DNA from: Pyxicephalus adspersus
Lineage: Eukaryota > Chordata > Amphibia > Anura > Pyxicephalidae
Assembly (NCBI RefSeq): GCF_032062135.1
Contig: NC_092859.1
Location: 84,230,291-84,294,290 of the forward strand
Reading direction: 5' to 3'
Length of the DNA stretch: 64,000 nt
The notes below the pieces were generated by a model. That model worked only from the letters and a program-made list of their open reading frames with translations, was not told the DNA's origin and made no database searches. The position numbers were made by a program, and so were the translations under genes. Below are positions 12,701-26,346 of the stretch, piece after piece (positions within the stretch are counted from its first letter, which is position 1; each line of letters begins with the position of its first letter).

Positions 12701-15700
12701 CTCTACATGAAAAACACTGCAAGCTAAGCATTAACAGAAGTGTGTGAGTGATTTCTTTATAAAAAAAGGAAAGATCACCACTACACGATCAGCATTCTTA
12801 TTATGAGAACAGTAATTGCTATGTATATAGGCTGTGGAGGTTAAAGATGAAAAGAATGTTAAGGCAAAATCCTCCCAAAACTAAAACAGCTTTTACTATA
12901 CATAAATGAGTTGACATCTCCTTTGAATTTTTTTTTTATTGAGTACAAGAATTACAATACACAAATTGATTAAAAAAAAGACAAAAGACTAAATGTACTT
13001 AAGAGGAAATTTGGAGGCTAACCACTCACTCACAGAACAAGAATAATTATTGGCTGGCCTAACTGTACTTCCTGCAAAGGTATCCCAGTCAGTGACCTAA
13101 AGCACTCCAATTATGAAAAAGAGAATTAGACATTTCTATGTGGGAATATTACAAGTCCATTTGTTTCACTGGCAGTAATTGATTCCCACTAGGGAATGTT
13201 TGTGTTAGGAGATGCTCATCTGTCTGGGGACTCTGTGCTGTGGGCCATCGCAGTATGAAACACTGTTTGATCTGTCCAGCAATGTCATTTGCAGCAGCCA
13301 AGAAAACAGCAGCCCTCGCTTCCCTTTAGCTGTGAAGCCTGATGTATTTTTGGCATCTCCAGCACCTCTCTGTGGGGCTGTGCACAGCTGAAGGGGATTT
13401 CAGAAGCAATGGGCTCCTGATTCAGTCCTGCACTGCCATTGGCTGCTGGGACGTAATAGCCTCTCTGCCCCCAGGCACCAGGGCCTGTTGTAGTGTATAG
13501 CTGGGCTGATCTGTGCTGAATGAATTGTGGTTTTGTTTGACTTAATGTTGCTGACCCTGCCTGTTCTTGACCTATTGTTTATTTGCAGCCTGAACCGACC
13601 TTTTGCCTGAGACCCCAACTCTGCTTGTGTTTTCCCCTTGTGTACTTTGTTAGGTGGACAGATATTCCATGTATGACCTGCTCGGTATTCTGGACTTGGC
13701 TTTTGTTGGAATCTTGGTACTTCTTTATCTATGGGCTCCTGGCTTGGTGTCAGCCCATTCCCAGACACCATCTCTTGTGCAGTAAGTCCTGGAGGCCACT
13801 GAGTGCTGGGAGACACAACCAGTCTCCCAAGGCTGAGCGGGGTCTGCTATAGGTGAAGACTGCGGTAATATATTGGAGGACTGGTGTCTGGTGATTCCGG
13901 TGCTGACCAGGGACTTAGTTTGAGTGAATGTTAGAGTCCCTGTTTTACAAATAAAGCCCCCGTAAAACAGCTAAAAATCATTATAAAGTAGCCCCAGTCT
14001 TGCACAGTTGTACAGGTTCCTCTTCTGTACTGAAATTGCTTACTTCGATTTACCTGTGAGTTTTTCATAATGTGCATTAGTAGCTCAATAAGTCATTTAG
14101 AGCTGCATCTTTTTCTGGTATCAGCCCAGCATCATTTAACCATTTCCTCCCTAGTCTTACTGTCACTGGCCAACTTCTAATAATAATTGGATTCCACTTT
14201 ATTCAACCATGGAGGCTAAGCTTCATATGATGACTTCCTGTTTTCAGGAAGCTATGTAAAGTACCTATATGGCCAATTGCACCAACCATTATCTGCCTGT
14301 ATTGCAGAGAGAATTACAATGACTACTGAAGGTCACTGTGTCTAAAATACAGTATGTAATGAAATGTTTTATTTAATAATGTCAGTAATATGCTAATAAG
14401 AGAAGAAAGGATAAATATAAGAAGATTCATTTCAGCTTTAAGTAGTTTACAGATCATCAGTCATGATCATTGAGTGATATCCTACAGAACTGTACTGTTT
14501 AGAACTAATTTATCTCAGCAAAGCCAAAGAAAGTTTACACATGTGAGCGATCTCAGGGATTAAAGTAAACCCCTACTGCAGAGCTTAATACACACTATTT
14601 ATACTGAGTAAAGTTCCTCCCTGTCTTTAAATGGACACTAACTACACACGATTCTATAAGTAATGTAAACAGATCCCAGTGATGTTCATATTAGAATACC
14701 ATGGGAACATACTTGGGTTACTGGATTCTTTAAATAGAAATCAGCACCAACATACTTGTAGGATTGCTGAAAAAAGTAAGAGCAATGTGTAAAGTTTGAA
14801 ATGCATCTCTAACCAATTTTAATGAATCCAGAACTAAGACTGAAGATGTAAAGTTTATGACTAGAGCTGTAAGACACACTTGGAATATATAAGGAACAGC
14901 TTGCATGTAACTTTATATCAGTGGCAGGCTCTGGGGAGAACATACGTGATTTCTTTTGGATCTGTGCACTTTGCATACATTATCTGAAAATCAACAATTG
15001 AAAACTTGCGCAGACAAGTGTTCTGTTCTGCTTGTCCACACAACGCAGCTAGTGCACACAATCACCGTCAAGTGAGACTCTGACATGCTGGAGTATTACT
15101 CAAGGTGGCTTTGTTGGTTTAGGTTAAAACATGCAGGCTTATACTTTTAAGAGTATACAGCTACACTTATTGAAAGTACAAGCCATGAGTTCTGTGCTTG
15201 GCTTATATTCAATATACAAATGTTCATTTACTGCAGCAGATGTTCTCATCAATCACAATTACACTTCTCTGCTGCTTTGTAGTCTTACAACTCACCAAAA
15301 TCAATGATGTAACCTGACTCTGGAAACAGAACTACAAATTAAACGACTTCAGCTTCCGAGCAGTAGACTGTGGCACAATTGTGTTCCTCTAATTGGAAAT
15401 CCACACCAGGCAATACAGGACACAAAGAACACAGAAATGAATACCATATGATATAGAAAATATCTCCTAATGGAAGAAATCCCATGTAATGCATCATAAA
15501 GGTAAACATCACTACAGTATTCTAAAATAAAGCTAGAGTTTACAGAATTACTAGAAGTAAATACATCAATTCATATTAATATTTTCACAATAATATAATA
15601 AATAAGGGGAATGCAAAGTGAAAAAAAAAATATTAGGAAACTACAATGGCTGCACCAAAGAACCCCATCATTAATGTGGAACCCCATCCCATATGATTAT

Positions 15701-18700
15701 AGGGAAGGTGAAATTAAGCATTTAGAACGAACGAGTGCAAAAGTCACTACACTATTCTGTTCCATATGGAGAGGGAAAGGGGGTGGACGATCAAGCAACA
15801 CTTTGCTGTGTCCTCGATATAAAAGTAAAGTTGTCATTCACCCTCAGTCGTTCATTAATCTGCTTAGACAGATTGATAAGCAATATTGGTGGACCACTGT
15901 ATACATGCTAGATGAGTATGCCCTTCGTCTCAGTTGACGATCCTCAATCGTACGCGTGTAACTACTGGGAGAGCATTTATTGTAGGATTTTCTTGCTGAG
16001 CATCCCGACTAAGAACAACAAACACTGTATAACCTGATACAAATCTGAAAACTTCCATCATAAACAAATCTTACTAATTGCTACTGTACTTGGCAAACAA
16101 CAACTGTGGCAAACATATCAAATCAAACACAATAAGGGCTCTTTCATGCCGATGGTGGAAAACCGAGTCGGTCACTCCTGGACACATGGAAAACCACTTG
16201 CTGTGCAGATTGCCATTACCTGGCACTCAGCATCAAACACATTTATGTGAGTTTGCGGCTGCAGTTGCAGCTGAAATGTTATTCTTCCACCAGAGGAGGA
16301 AATGCACCTACATGGACAGGAGCAACTTTTCAACCTCTGGAACTATGCGGTGATCCACCAAAGCCATGAGTATAAATAGGTTCCCAACTGCTTCCATTCA
16401 CTTGAGACTGTGGCAGAACTCTGCTGTCAACTGTGGGTCTAAAATGGCCCTAAGTGATCTAAATTTTATTTTACAGAATCTTGATTCTTTTGGACCTTTT
16501 CTGTTGACTACCATTTTTTATTGCCTTTTTTTTTGATAATTCTAACCAAATTTCATGGTATTCCAATAGTCATCCTATTCCCATAGAAAAACGTGTGTGG
16601 AATGAATGCAGGAATACTACAAGCTCGCTTCCATGTCTCAGCTTGCCTGCATTGTGCTAAGCTGTGTCTGGAGCATGGCAGAAGTCCCCCTCTTCCATAA
16701 GAGAGACTTTTATTACAATGGAGACACACATATTCAAAACACTCTGTATTAAAAAAAACCTTTCATGATATTTTGTTTTATTTTTTTGGTAAGAGAAGTT
16801 TAAAATTATCCATTCATTACGTTTTTTTTTTTTATTTTTACTTAAGAGGGGAGCGATTAAATGTTCCCAGCTTCCTGAAAAACAGGAAAGGTAAATGGCA
16901 AAGTACTCGTTAGTACTTGTTTCCTGCAAAAATGTATTGCGTCTGATCACACATGTATAACTATTCTACAGACTTTGTAGCTCCTCCCTCAAAACACTAA
17001 TTCTATTACTTTGTACAATTATTACAATTACATTAAAGCCTATGTACAATACAATATACTTCCCACGCTTACACAATTCGATATAAGCTCCTTCATTTTT
17101 ATTTCTAATTTTTAGGGTAGCTTGGGGAGCTGTCATCTGTTTCTATTTGTCATTGTTTATGAATAAATCTGATAATTTGAGATAATTGGGCTTATTTAAT
17201 AAGGCAGTGCAAATCACAGGGATAATATGCAGACTTCAATAGGTCATTGCAACAAAAGCATTTCCTCAGTTTGTTATGGTTGAGGTGTTTGCTCTATAAA
17301 TACTGTACAGTCGAAAATAGATTTGTCTCAGTGTCTAAAGTAAGGAAGGAAGCTTATATTCAAAGTTACTGGTCCTCATAAAGGGACCCTGTCAGGGAGA
17401 TTGTGCAAAAAAGTGCAAAAGCTGCACCTTTTTAAGAAACCACTTCAAACTTGCCTGTCAGTTTTTTCTTGGTTCTATGGCTGACTTTTCTAGAGCTGCC
17501 CCGACTCTCTGGAATGGTCTTCCTGGTCCTATTCGGCACGACTTTTTTTCAGACTTGCCTACCCGTCTTCTTCTGTCTCTTAAAACCCTTGCTACTACCC
17601 ACCACTCCATATCTCCTTTCCATTGTGTGAGACTTCCCCCCATATCCTAGATTGTAAGCTCTTCGGGGCAGGGTCCTCTCCTCCTCATGTGTCACTGTCT
17701 GTAATTGTCTGTCATTTGCTACCCATATTTAATGTACAGCGCTGTGTAATATGTTGGCGCTATATAAACCCTGTTTATTAATAATAATAATAATCCCACC
17801 CTGTTTGGAAGAATGTGTCCTCTCCTAGGTGCTGTAGTTCCCTCTGACAATCCTTAGTTTGATATTGTGCCCTGCATTGATTAGCAGGCCAAAGGGGCAC
17901 TTGCAATTCCACCAGTTCAAAGTGACTAAAAGGATCGGTTCCTGGAGCTCTGCTACAGGAAAACATCCGCAACCTGGCCAGACATGAAGCCATTTTGTTC
18001 AGAGGGTACCGAATTGGAATTTGTCTCAACCCCAGACAGGGTCTAAAGTACTAATTTATAACTTATACCTTATAATTAAAAGAAGCAGACTGGAGTGCTG
18101 GCCCCATCACTCCAGGATATGCATTGGAGGACAGTTCACGTATAGATGTGTCTGGCTGCAAGAGGCAGAAAAGGTTTCTATTGTGGAAAAATGATGTTAT
18201 ACGTTAAATCCAGTTACAAATTGAGCTTAGCGGAGTCCATTACAGCACGACAACAGCCATTACAACAGAATTTAAATAGATCTGTTTCCTGCTGGTAACC
18301 CCTTTGGGGAGCTCACTTTCTGCACATGTAGTAGTCAGGTAGACAAATATATTAAGAAACAAAAGAGCTGTAACCATCCCCTAAATAATTTAAAACAGTG
18401 TTTTCTTTTTCTTTTCCTCATTAGATAAGAAGTAAGAAGGAAGTCTCCCTGATGAGCACATAGGCAGCTACTAATACATTTCTCCATCTACAAAATACTT
18501 TTAGGTCCCCTGCTACAATTACTATATCCACAGCTCGCAGTATTGGGTGTATTAGTGTGGTGGTCAGTAGGAAGAATGTCTCTTACATATTCATTGATGA
18601 TCAGTAGGAAGAATGTCTACAGATAGACAAATAGATCATTGGTGTCAGGTAAACCGACCATTGCTCACCCCTAACAACCTCTGGTTGATGAACACTGCTG

Positions 18701-21700
18701 TAAGGAATAACTAAACCCTGACAGTTTTTTCTGTGTCTTATTAGAGGAATTTCCGGTCATTTTGTGTTCCAAAGAAAAAAACAGGAACCTAAAGGGAATC
18801 CCCCTAGAGAGAGACAAAAGGTGTCCAATTTAAAGATATTTCCCTTACAATCCTGACAATGGTTACCTGGATAAAAAAAGAGAGATAGTCCCACTAAATC
18901 CCTGTTTACAACCCTACCTACTCTATTCCCTCCAAAAAACAAACCAAACCAAAATTGACTAGGGTTCACTTTACTTACACCTTTTCAGTGGAAAGTGAAT
19001 GACATAACAGAACTAAAACTAAAGGACGGGCATGGAGACAATACAGAGAACGCTACAAGTGAATGGTGGGAACAAGAATAAGACAAATAATACAATCTGC
19101 TGCTTTGCTGATCCTGGCAGTATTCTGATACTATAGACCTTTTACATAGGCCCCACAGAAATGCACCCCTTTATTTAGGGGGCGTAGGACTACACCATTT
19201 TCAGCTTGGAGTGTTGACTTTCACCTTAGCAGCTGCTCTAGGGGATTTAAAGCATTAAGGTTTTTGCTATATTTACAAGCACGCCATTTCCTTAGCAGTC
19301 CTGGATTTCCTCCTGATGTAATAGTAGTGATAAGCCAGCAGTAAACTCAACAACAGCTGTCTGCTCACATACCAAGTAAAGAGAGGACTAAAACTTCACA
19401 TCACATTTCTCCACTTTAGACATTTACCCAACACTATGGCAATGGTTCCTCAAACTAAGCTTTTGTACTATTTCAATCAATGAATTAACAACAAAAGTCA
19501 TTAAATGCATCTTTCCAGAGAAAAAAGAACAACCAAGTTTCCACTCTTTTACTGACTAAAAGAGTGGAAAAATAAAAGGCTGGAATAAAAGAATAAAAGG
19601 CTGGGAAAAGTTGTAGTCCTTAAAGACCGTGTAGCCTGCAGAAAAGTCCAGGACTGCTCTTGCTATTATTAGGCAGATGCGCAGATAAAACTGTTCACAT
19701 ATATATATACTTCAACTCCGAAAACTTTTTAGATGAATCTTCATTTTAGAGGAAAGAGCAATACAGGGGATACCACTGTTGTAAAAATGCTGGCTACCTG
19801 GCTAACCAAAGATCTTATTTTTAAGCCCAATTCAAGCCAAATAATATTTTTTTAGATAATGGAGGGAACGATTAGTTTTTCATTCCTATCCCATTTCCTT
19901 GAGTACCCTACAATAAGAACAACATATTTTAGCAATGTGATTAAAAAAAAAAAACTCACAAGGTTTTTGCTGTCTGTGCTTTGCTTTTCTGGTGATTACC
20001 ATACCTTTCATTTCTTGCACAGACTTCAAAAGTCTGGAGGTAAGACAAAATCTCCTTAATGGAGGCCACAGACATAAATTATACCAATATGAATATTTTA
20101 GGTCTTCTCCGCTCTATTTTTTTGAGGAATTGGTCTTTAAACAAACCAACGAGAAGTCATGAGCCAAAACGTTTGCCAGATATACCATACTATCAGAGGC
20201 TAGGGTAAGCTAAACACAACTTTTCTTGTGAATGCTGGATATTTAATATTGTGTGTGAACGAGTGTATTCACACAAACTCTAAACTGTTGTGTGCAATCA
20301 AAGAGAATGAATGGAACACTGTGAACGACGGAGGAAAAAAAAACTGGATACTTACAATATGCAAAAGTTTAAGGACATCAACGAACCTGTTAATTAAAAA
20401 AGAAAAGTGAGATCTCAAAATAATATGAATGAATATAAAACGAGAAAATCTGAAAAATACCTACACTTTCTCGGAGCTCATGATCTCCTTTGCAATGTAA
20501 TATACTTTTGTCTTCTGTCTGGGTCTCTTTTCCTGCATATAAAAAAGTTCATGTTTATATTGTATCAACATTTGGTCAGACCTCGTGCTATGCTTATCAT
20601 TTAATATTCAATGACCTTCTTAATATATTATAATTTCACCAATCAGTACTCTCACTTTTATTTGCTTTAAGTATTCCTTTTTGTTGTATACTTGATGATA
20701 TATGTTTGTACTTGTTCATTCCTTACAAAAAATGGTAGTTGCCTTATATTATATATTTCCGTATGTGATTTGATAGGTTAGTGAAAGGTTTAAACTTCTG
20801 GCATTATTTATCGGCTTCCTCTTACTTTCTGTTCCTCGGGACCAGGATAAGAAATGAGAATAACAGGTGTCATTTATACAAGACAAAGAAAGATAAAAAA
20901 CTGTGATTGGGATAATAGCCATTCACCACTTTAATGAAAAGAAAACAAAAGTGTTGCCTATGCCTTCATTGTAGCATTTCCCCATCATTTCCTGTGTCTG
21001 TTACACCCCACTACTGGGACTTGAAATGAGGGGAACACCTCCCAAAGGATACAAAATATAGGCCAGAGGTTGGAACCTTCCTGACGCTATCTGGCTGTTG
21101 TCATTTGCCCACCAGAAGCCCTGAGCTATTTAATAAGCAGCATGTTATGGACACAATGGCTGCTACTCATCATCACAGAGAATGAAAGTATACCGCCAGC
21201 ACACAGAGCCATGACAGTCTGACTTACAAAGGTGCTTTGATCTCTAGTAAGGGGGGAGGAGAAACACTTTGCTTCCAGGGGGGTCCTCAATCAGGTATCT
21301 AAGGATCCATGGCAATTATTCATTTTGCCCTCAAACACTGTAGTCCTGTTTTTTGGTTGCTATAGCATGGATATAAAATATTGCAAAATCACATATGCAA
21401 AGACAGCAAATGTTAAAAAAAAAACCCTTAAAGCTGACTAAAAAGGCCTCACGTAATGCCTATTTTACTGAGTAATACTTATTGTTGCATGCTATCAAAA
21501 AATTGCCATTTCCGAGATGAATGCTGAAAAGGGGAACAATCCTTGGTGTGAGCTTACAAAGCATGTGGGTTGTCTGGAACTGGGTCAGAGGTATGGATAA
21601 CACAGCTGTCAGCTGCACAAGAATTTGTTTGTTAAATGTGTTCAATTTGAATATCCCTAATGATTTGTTTTCACTATGCATATTTATCTGCTAAAAGAAA

Positions 21701-24700
21701 TGTTTGCAGATAATTAAAAAACTCCAATTACACACATTCAACAATTACACGCTTATCACACATGGGAAAAAAAACGAAATACTTTTAACCAAAAGTGATT
21801 TATTTGTATTTATATCACATTTTAGAAAGAGAATAATACAAAACTAGGTTTAAGAAGATATAGCTAACCAAACCCACAAACTGTACTGTAGCCTCTGCAC
21901 AAACATTAAACAGGAAATATACATTTTCAGCAATTGGACAAATTGTTTTTGTAAAGTTCACAAGACAATAATTGTGATATACATGTCAACATTTTATTTT
22001 CCCACTGTTGTACATTTTTGGCTACATCATATATATATTTTGAATCTTCTTTCCAGCTCTGACCAGAAAGAAGCACTGGAATATGAGCATAATTGGCTAG
22101 GGAGTTGTTTAACATGAAAACTTGTCACCTTGCCCTCAAAGTTTGTGAGTCTGCTATTGCCAAGACATAATCTTTGGCCATGCAAACATTGTTATGACAG
22201 TAAAGCACTGTGATACATTACTAAACAGGAAGCAGAGAATGCCTATGTAATGAGCAAGCGGAGCTTCCTCCACTTACTATGAATATTCAAAACATATACT
22301 CATTGATTGGAATTCTTTGAATTGGAAAACTTTATCCTCTGGTATACTTGCCTAGATACAAATATTGTGCAAGGCTGTGCAGTACATTACATTACATTAT
22401 GTACATATTGACACCATACAGAATGCTACACATAACCACTGACTTTCAGAACAATTCTGATGATTATAGCTAGGAAGCACTATAGAGTCCTCTTAATCTG
22501 TTTTGGCAATTAACCTGTTGTGGTATGTATATTATTGTGCAGTAAAATTGAACAGGTAAAACAAACTTTTTCAAAATGCATTTTTAAGCAGTATGCAAAC
22601 AACACAATTAAAATAGCTGTAAGCCACTGCCTGCAGGTAATTTGGAACTCACACAAGGTAGGGTATAACTTATTTTAGACCATTTCTTGCATGGGTGGTG
22701 CAACCCACAGCAATAAACTCATCTCACTACTATACAGGTAGTCCCCGAGGACTCCTAGATAAAAACGGGGCTACCCTGCTCGCTCGTGTGCAGGACGGAG
22801 GCTTGAAGGGGGCGGTTTGCATGACTTGCAGAAGAAACCTTTTGCTCTACACAGCTGAGGTTGTGGTTGATCTTAAGAACTGAGCTGATCTGTAAGATCT
22901 TGTAACTCTTTAATGACCAAGACAAACTCTGCATTTATTTTTTTTTTTTTTGCATATCAAAGCACAGCTTGTTTCAGAAGATAATGAATGTATGGGCTCC
23001 ATGAATTTTTTTTTTTTGTTTGTGATTAACTCACAGTGAAGATTTTAAACAGTAACTGACACCATGTTGCCTAATATTAGGTTGAGACGAACATCTGTCC
23101 TAAATGCATTTATTAAAATAATGTACCTGTTCCGACTTACATACAAATTTACCTTAAGAACAAACCTACAGCCTCTATCTGGTATGTAACTCAGGGACTA
23201 CCTGTACTGATAATTTATAGATGGGATGTATGGATGTTACAGGCTGTGAATGTGCACACATTAAAGGAAATATTCAGCAAATACTCTGGATTGAGGGACA
23301 CCAAGGTTGATATATGTCAGGTTAACAGTCATGTTTGGACTAAGGTTAGTGGTAGATTTGAACACTCACTGGCATCCTACAAATCTTAGGGACCCTAGCA
23401 ATTACATTTTCCTGCTGAAGTTCCTCTTTTTACTGAGCACAGTGCATGGGAATCACACTCAAGGTGTTCACTACATAAGGAAAGTGAAATGCCGGGCAAC
23501 ATCATTTAGAAACTTGCCAAAGTTTCTCACAAAACGTTATGTAATCTAACAACAGCATCCACCTAATACAGGCAAATACATTAAAAAACAGTCTTTGTAT
23601 GGGTGAACAGCAGAGCAACAATGAGTCCTGAGAACTTAAATTATTACTACATGTGCGGGTCTTCTATTGTGTTAGAAAAATCAGTGCAAGACTTTTTGCT
23701 AATTCTTCCCTTTTGGTTGAATGAAAGGGAATAAATTATAGACCACAGACATCTGTAGATAGAAGCTAAATGACAGCAGATGGACCAAAAGAGGAAGGAA
23801 TCCCAATGTGTTAGGCAGATCCCTTAATATCCTCACTGCAAGATTTATGTGTGTATGCACCAATATTTCCAGAACAAGATACATGTGAATATAAATTAAA
23901 CATTGATACCATACTAACTAAAATACGTACATTTACTAGCTAGAGCTAGAACATCCCAGATGCTTTATAAACCATATGTTTACATACCGATTTATATTCC
24001 AGATTCTCAAGATCTGCTTTGCTAGAGTCCGAGCTGAATTCATCCTCATCTGAGCTATTGATAATTTCCTCCTCATCGGAGAGGACCATGCCTATGTCAT
24101 CTTCTTGATCTTCTTGGGATGCCTCACTACAATTAAACACAGAAACATTATTACATGACTGAATGACACATTCAAAGATAAATTAATATTAAGATCATAT
24201 TAGTTAAAAGTTAAGAAACTGCTTGTTAATTAAATAGATTCTGAGAAGTCAGTTTACCTACCAATTGTATACATGAAAGTTATAAAAGCTTGCATTCTTT
24301 ACAAAATCTATCAAATACCTTCCTAAATATAGTAACAGACTAATTATTCACCCTTTAACGCTAAAAAAGAAATACTACTAATGCAAAGACTTTGTACCAT
24401 TTGAGATAACAGCTAAGAACTACTTATTTAGAATATACGTATTTGCACTAAACACTGGGGGTTTGGACTAGCACTGTGTCTGCACACATCTGCCACACAG
24501 ATCAACGTGTGTTGTGTCCAAAGGCGACCAATGCACACAAAACTTTTTATCCGTTAGAAGAACGATGACCTCATCAACTATGCTCAAAATGCCACGATAT
24601 GCATTTGAGCCTATTAAAGCAGAAACACATTTGTTACTAATTATATTTTATATATTGCAGATGTTTTATGATGGCTACTTTAAGCAGGGGATTCTGTCTC

Positions 24701-26075
24701 AATTGTTTATTGTCCATACTGACATTTTGCAGAAAATCATTTTTTTTAAATTATTTATTTGATAGCACACATAAATGAAAGTAGACATAAGCTAAATTAT
24801 TTACATAGAAACACATCAGAAGTATTAAAGTAAAGTAAAACAGTGTGACAATCTTGAGAATGCGTTATCCTAAAAAAGATAAGTTCACCAACATGCAAGT
24901 CTGACATGGGCAGCCATATATTGACGTTCTTTAAACAATCTGTCTGGGTTTTACTGAAGCTCAAAAAAGTGATTAATTCCATGCTTACTGTGGTCTAGCT
25001 GCAAGGCTATGAGGAACTGAATGTTTATAAAGCAGCACAGGAAACTGCTATGTGACTTTATCCTGTTCAGACTATATTACACTTAGTAACCATTTGGAGC
25101 TGCCCGGACATACACAGATGTTTAGCAGTTTGTAAAATTCTTTTGCACACATGTTCAGACATACCGGACAAAATCATATTTGAGTTATTAGAAATGTATA
25201 TTATCTATGTGTTATTTTATGTGATTGTCTATATTGAATAAACAGTCTAATGTAATTCCAATTTGTATGTGTTCCTGCTAAAAAAAAAACTTGTTTTTAT
25301 TTCTAGCTTGCAGACACACACACAGTACAGCCATGTTTACCTAATACAAACTTTGCTTACAGCTCTGTAATGCTATATTGTGGTTGTACTTTGTTGTTTT
25401 CACAGCATTGCAATTTAACAATTTGGTGGAACGCTGGCTTTGCAGCCATGTGAAAGCAACTAAGCAGTAAGGACCATAGAAAATGAAAATTGAAGGTATA
25501 CATCGATTTATTTCCATTTTTTTGATCTAATAGCAAATGATTTTGAGGAAATCCTTTCCAGGTTTGCTGCATCACCCAGGTTTTCCCATGATAGCTTTAA
25601 TAAATCAGGCCCAATGTGTGCGTTTCATCAAGATTTACTAACCAACATGTCTGATCTCAAAATAACTAAGGAGGGGGAAAACAGCTGGTTACAATTGACT
25701 AGTAGTAGAATTTACCTTGGATTCACATGATCATTATTCTCTATACTATGAAATAAACAGGAAAAATCTATACAAGATGTCTGTGGTAAGAGCTAGAATT
25801 TAACATTGTGAATGGTGAACAAATACGGCTTGGCACTGAAACAACAAAAAGCCTATTGTGTTCTTTTCAACCACACATTCACAAACACAAGGAAAGCTAT
25901 AAAGAAGGGGCCTAAAATTCAGATGGGAATCCTGAGCACAGAAATGCTTAGAGGTAATCGAGTACTATAAGTACTTTACTTTTATTCTAAGCTCTATAAA
26001 GACAACCATATACAAAAAAATGAATGCCATAAACAATTCAGTGCTGTGTAATATGTTGGCGCTATAAAAATCCTG

Positions 26076-26108
<33 letters not shown>

Positions 26109-26295
26109 ATTAATAATAACAACTCAAGTCTGTTCAATATTACACCCAAAACACTTTGCTTCACTGTAAAAACTAGTATACATATATAAGCCTAATAACT
26201 ACACATCACTGTAACATTAGCTGAATAGAAGATGTCTAATCACTTATTAAGGAACTCTGTAGAATACAATTGAAGCACTGTTGGGTCAGCTATCC

Positions 26296-26346
<51 letters not shown>

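Larger units (their letters stand above)
12656..20355 (-). other. FGD6: FGD6 intron 5 (interrupts the DH domain)
   Basis: A 7.7 kb phase-0 intron between LLHI and DFRYAV. It contains a degenerate LTR-like repeat (about 13215-13975), a TAA-flanked MITE (16136-16450), a LINE-like 3' tail (about 17440-17795) and four splice-bounded exon-like blocks on the minus strand at 14713-14766, 14946-14983, 15296-15319 and 18069-18155. Elsewhere I see only AT-rich unique sequence. Confidence 0.85.

Noticed and set aside
13400..13852. 138- and 89-codon frames on opposite strands
   Set aside because: They overlap each other in a GC-richer dispersed repeat with no conserved motif.
15611..15937. 108-codon plus frame
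   Set aside because: No recognisable domain, no promoter or splice context, and it lies inside an FGD6 intron in the antisense direction.
19240..19450. Additional exon-like pieces in FGD6 intron 5 (for example 19275-19310 and 19415-19440)
   Set aside because: Acceptors lack a pyrimidine tract or the frames contain stops in the required phase.
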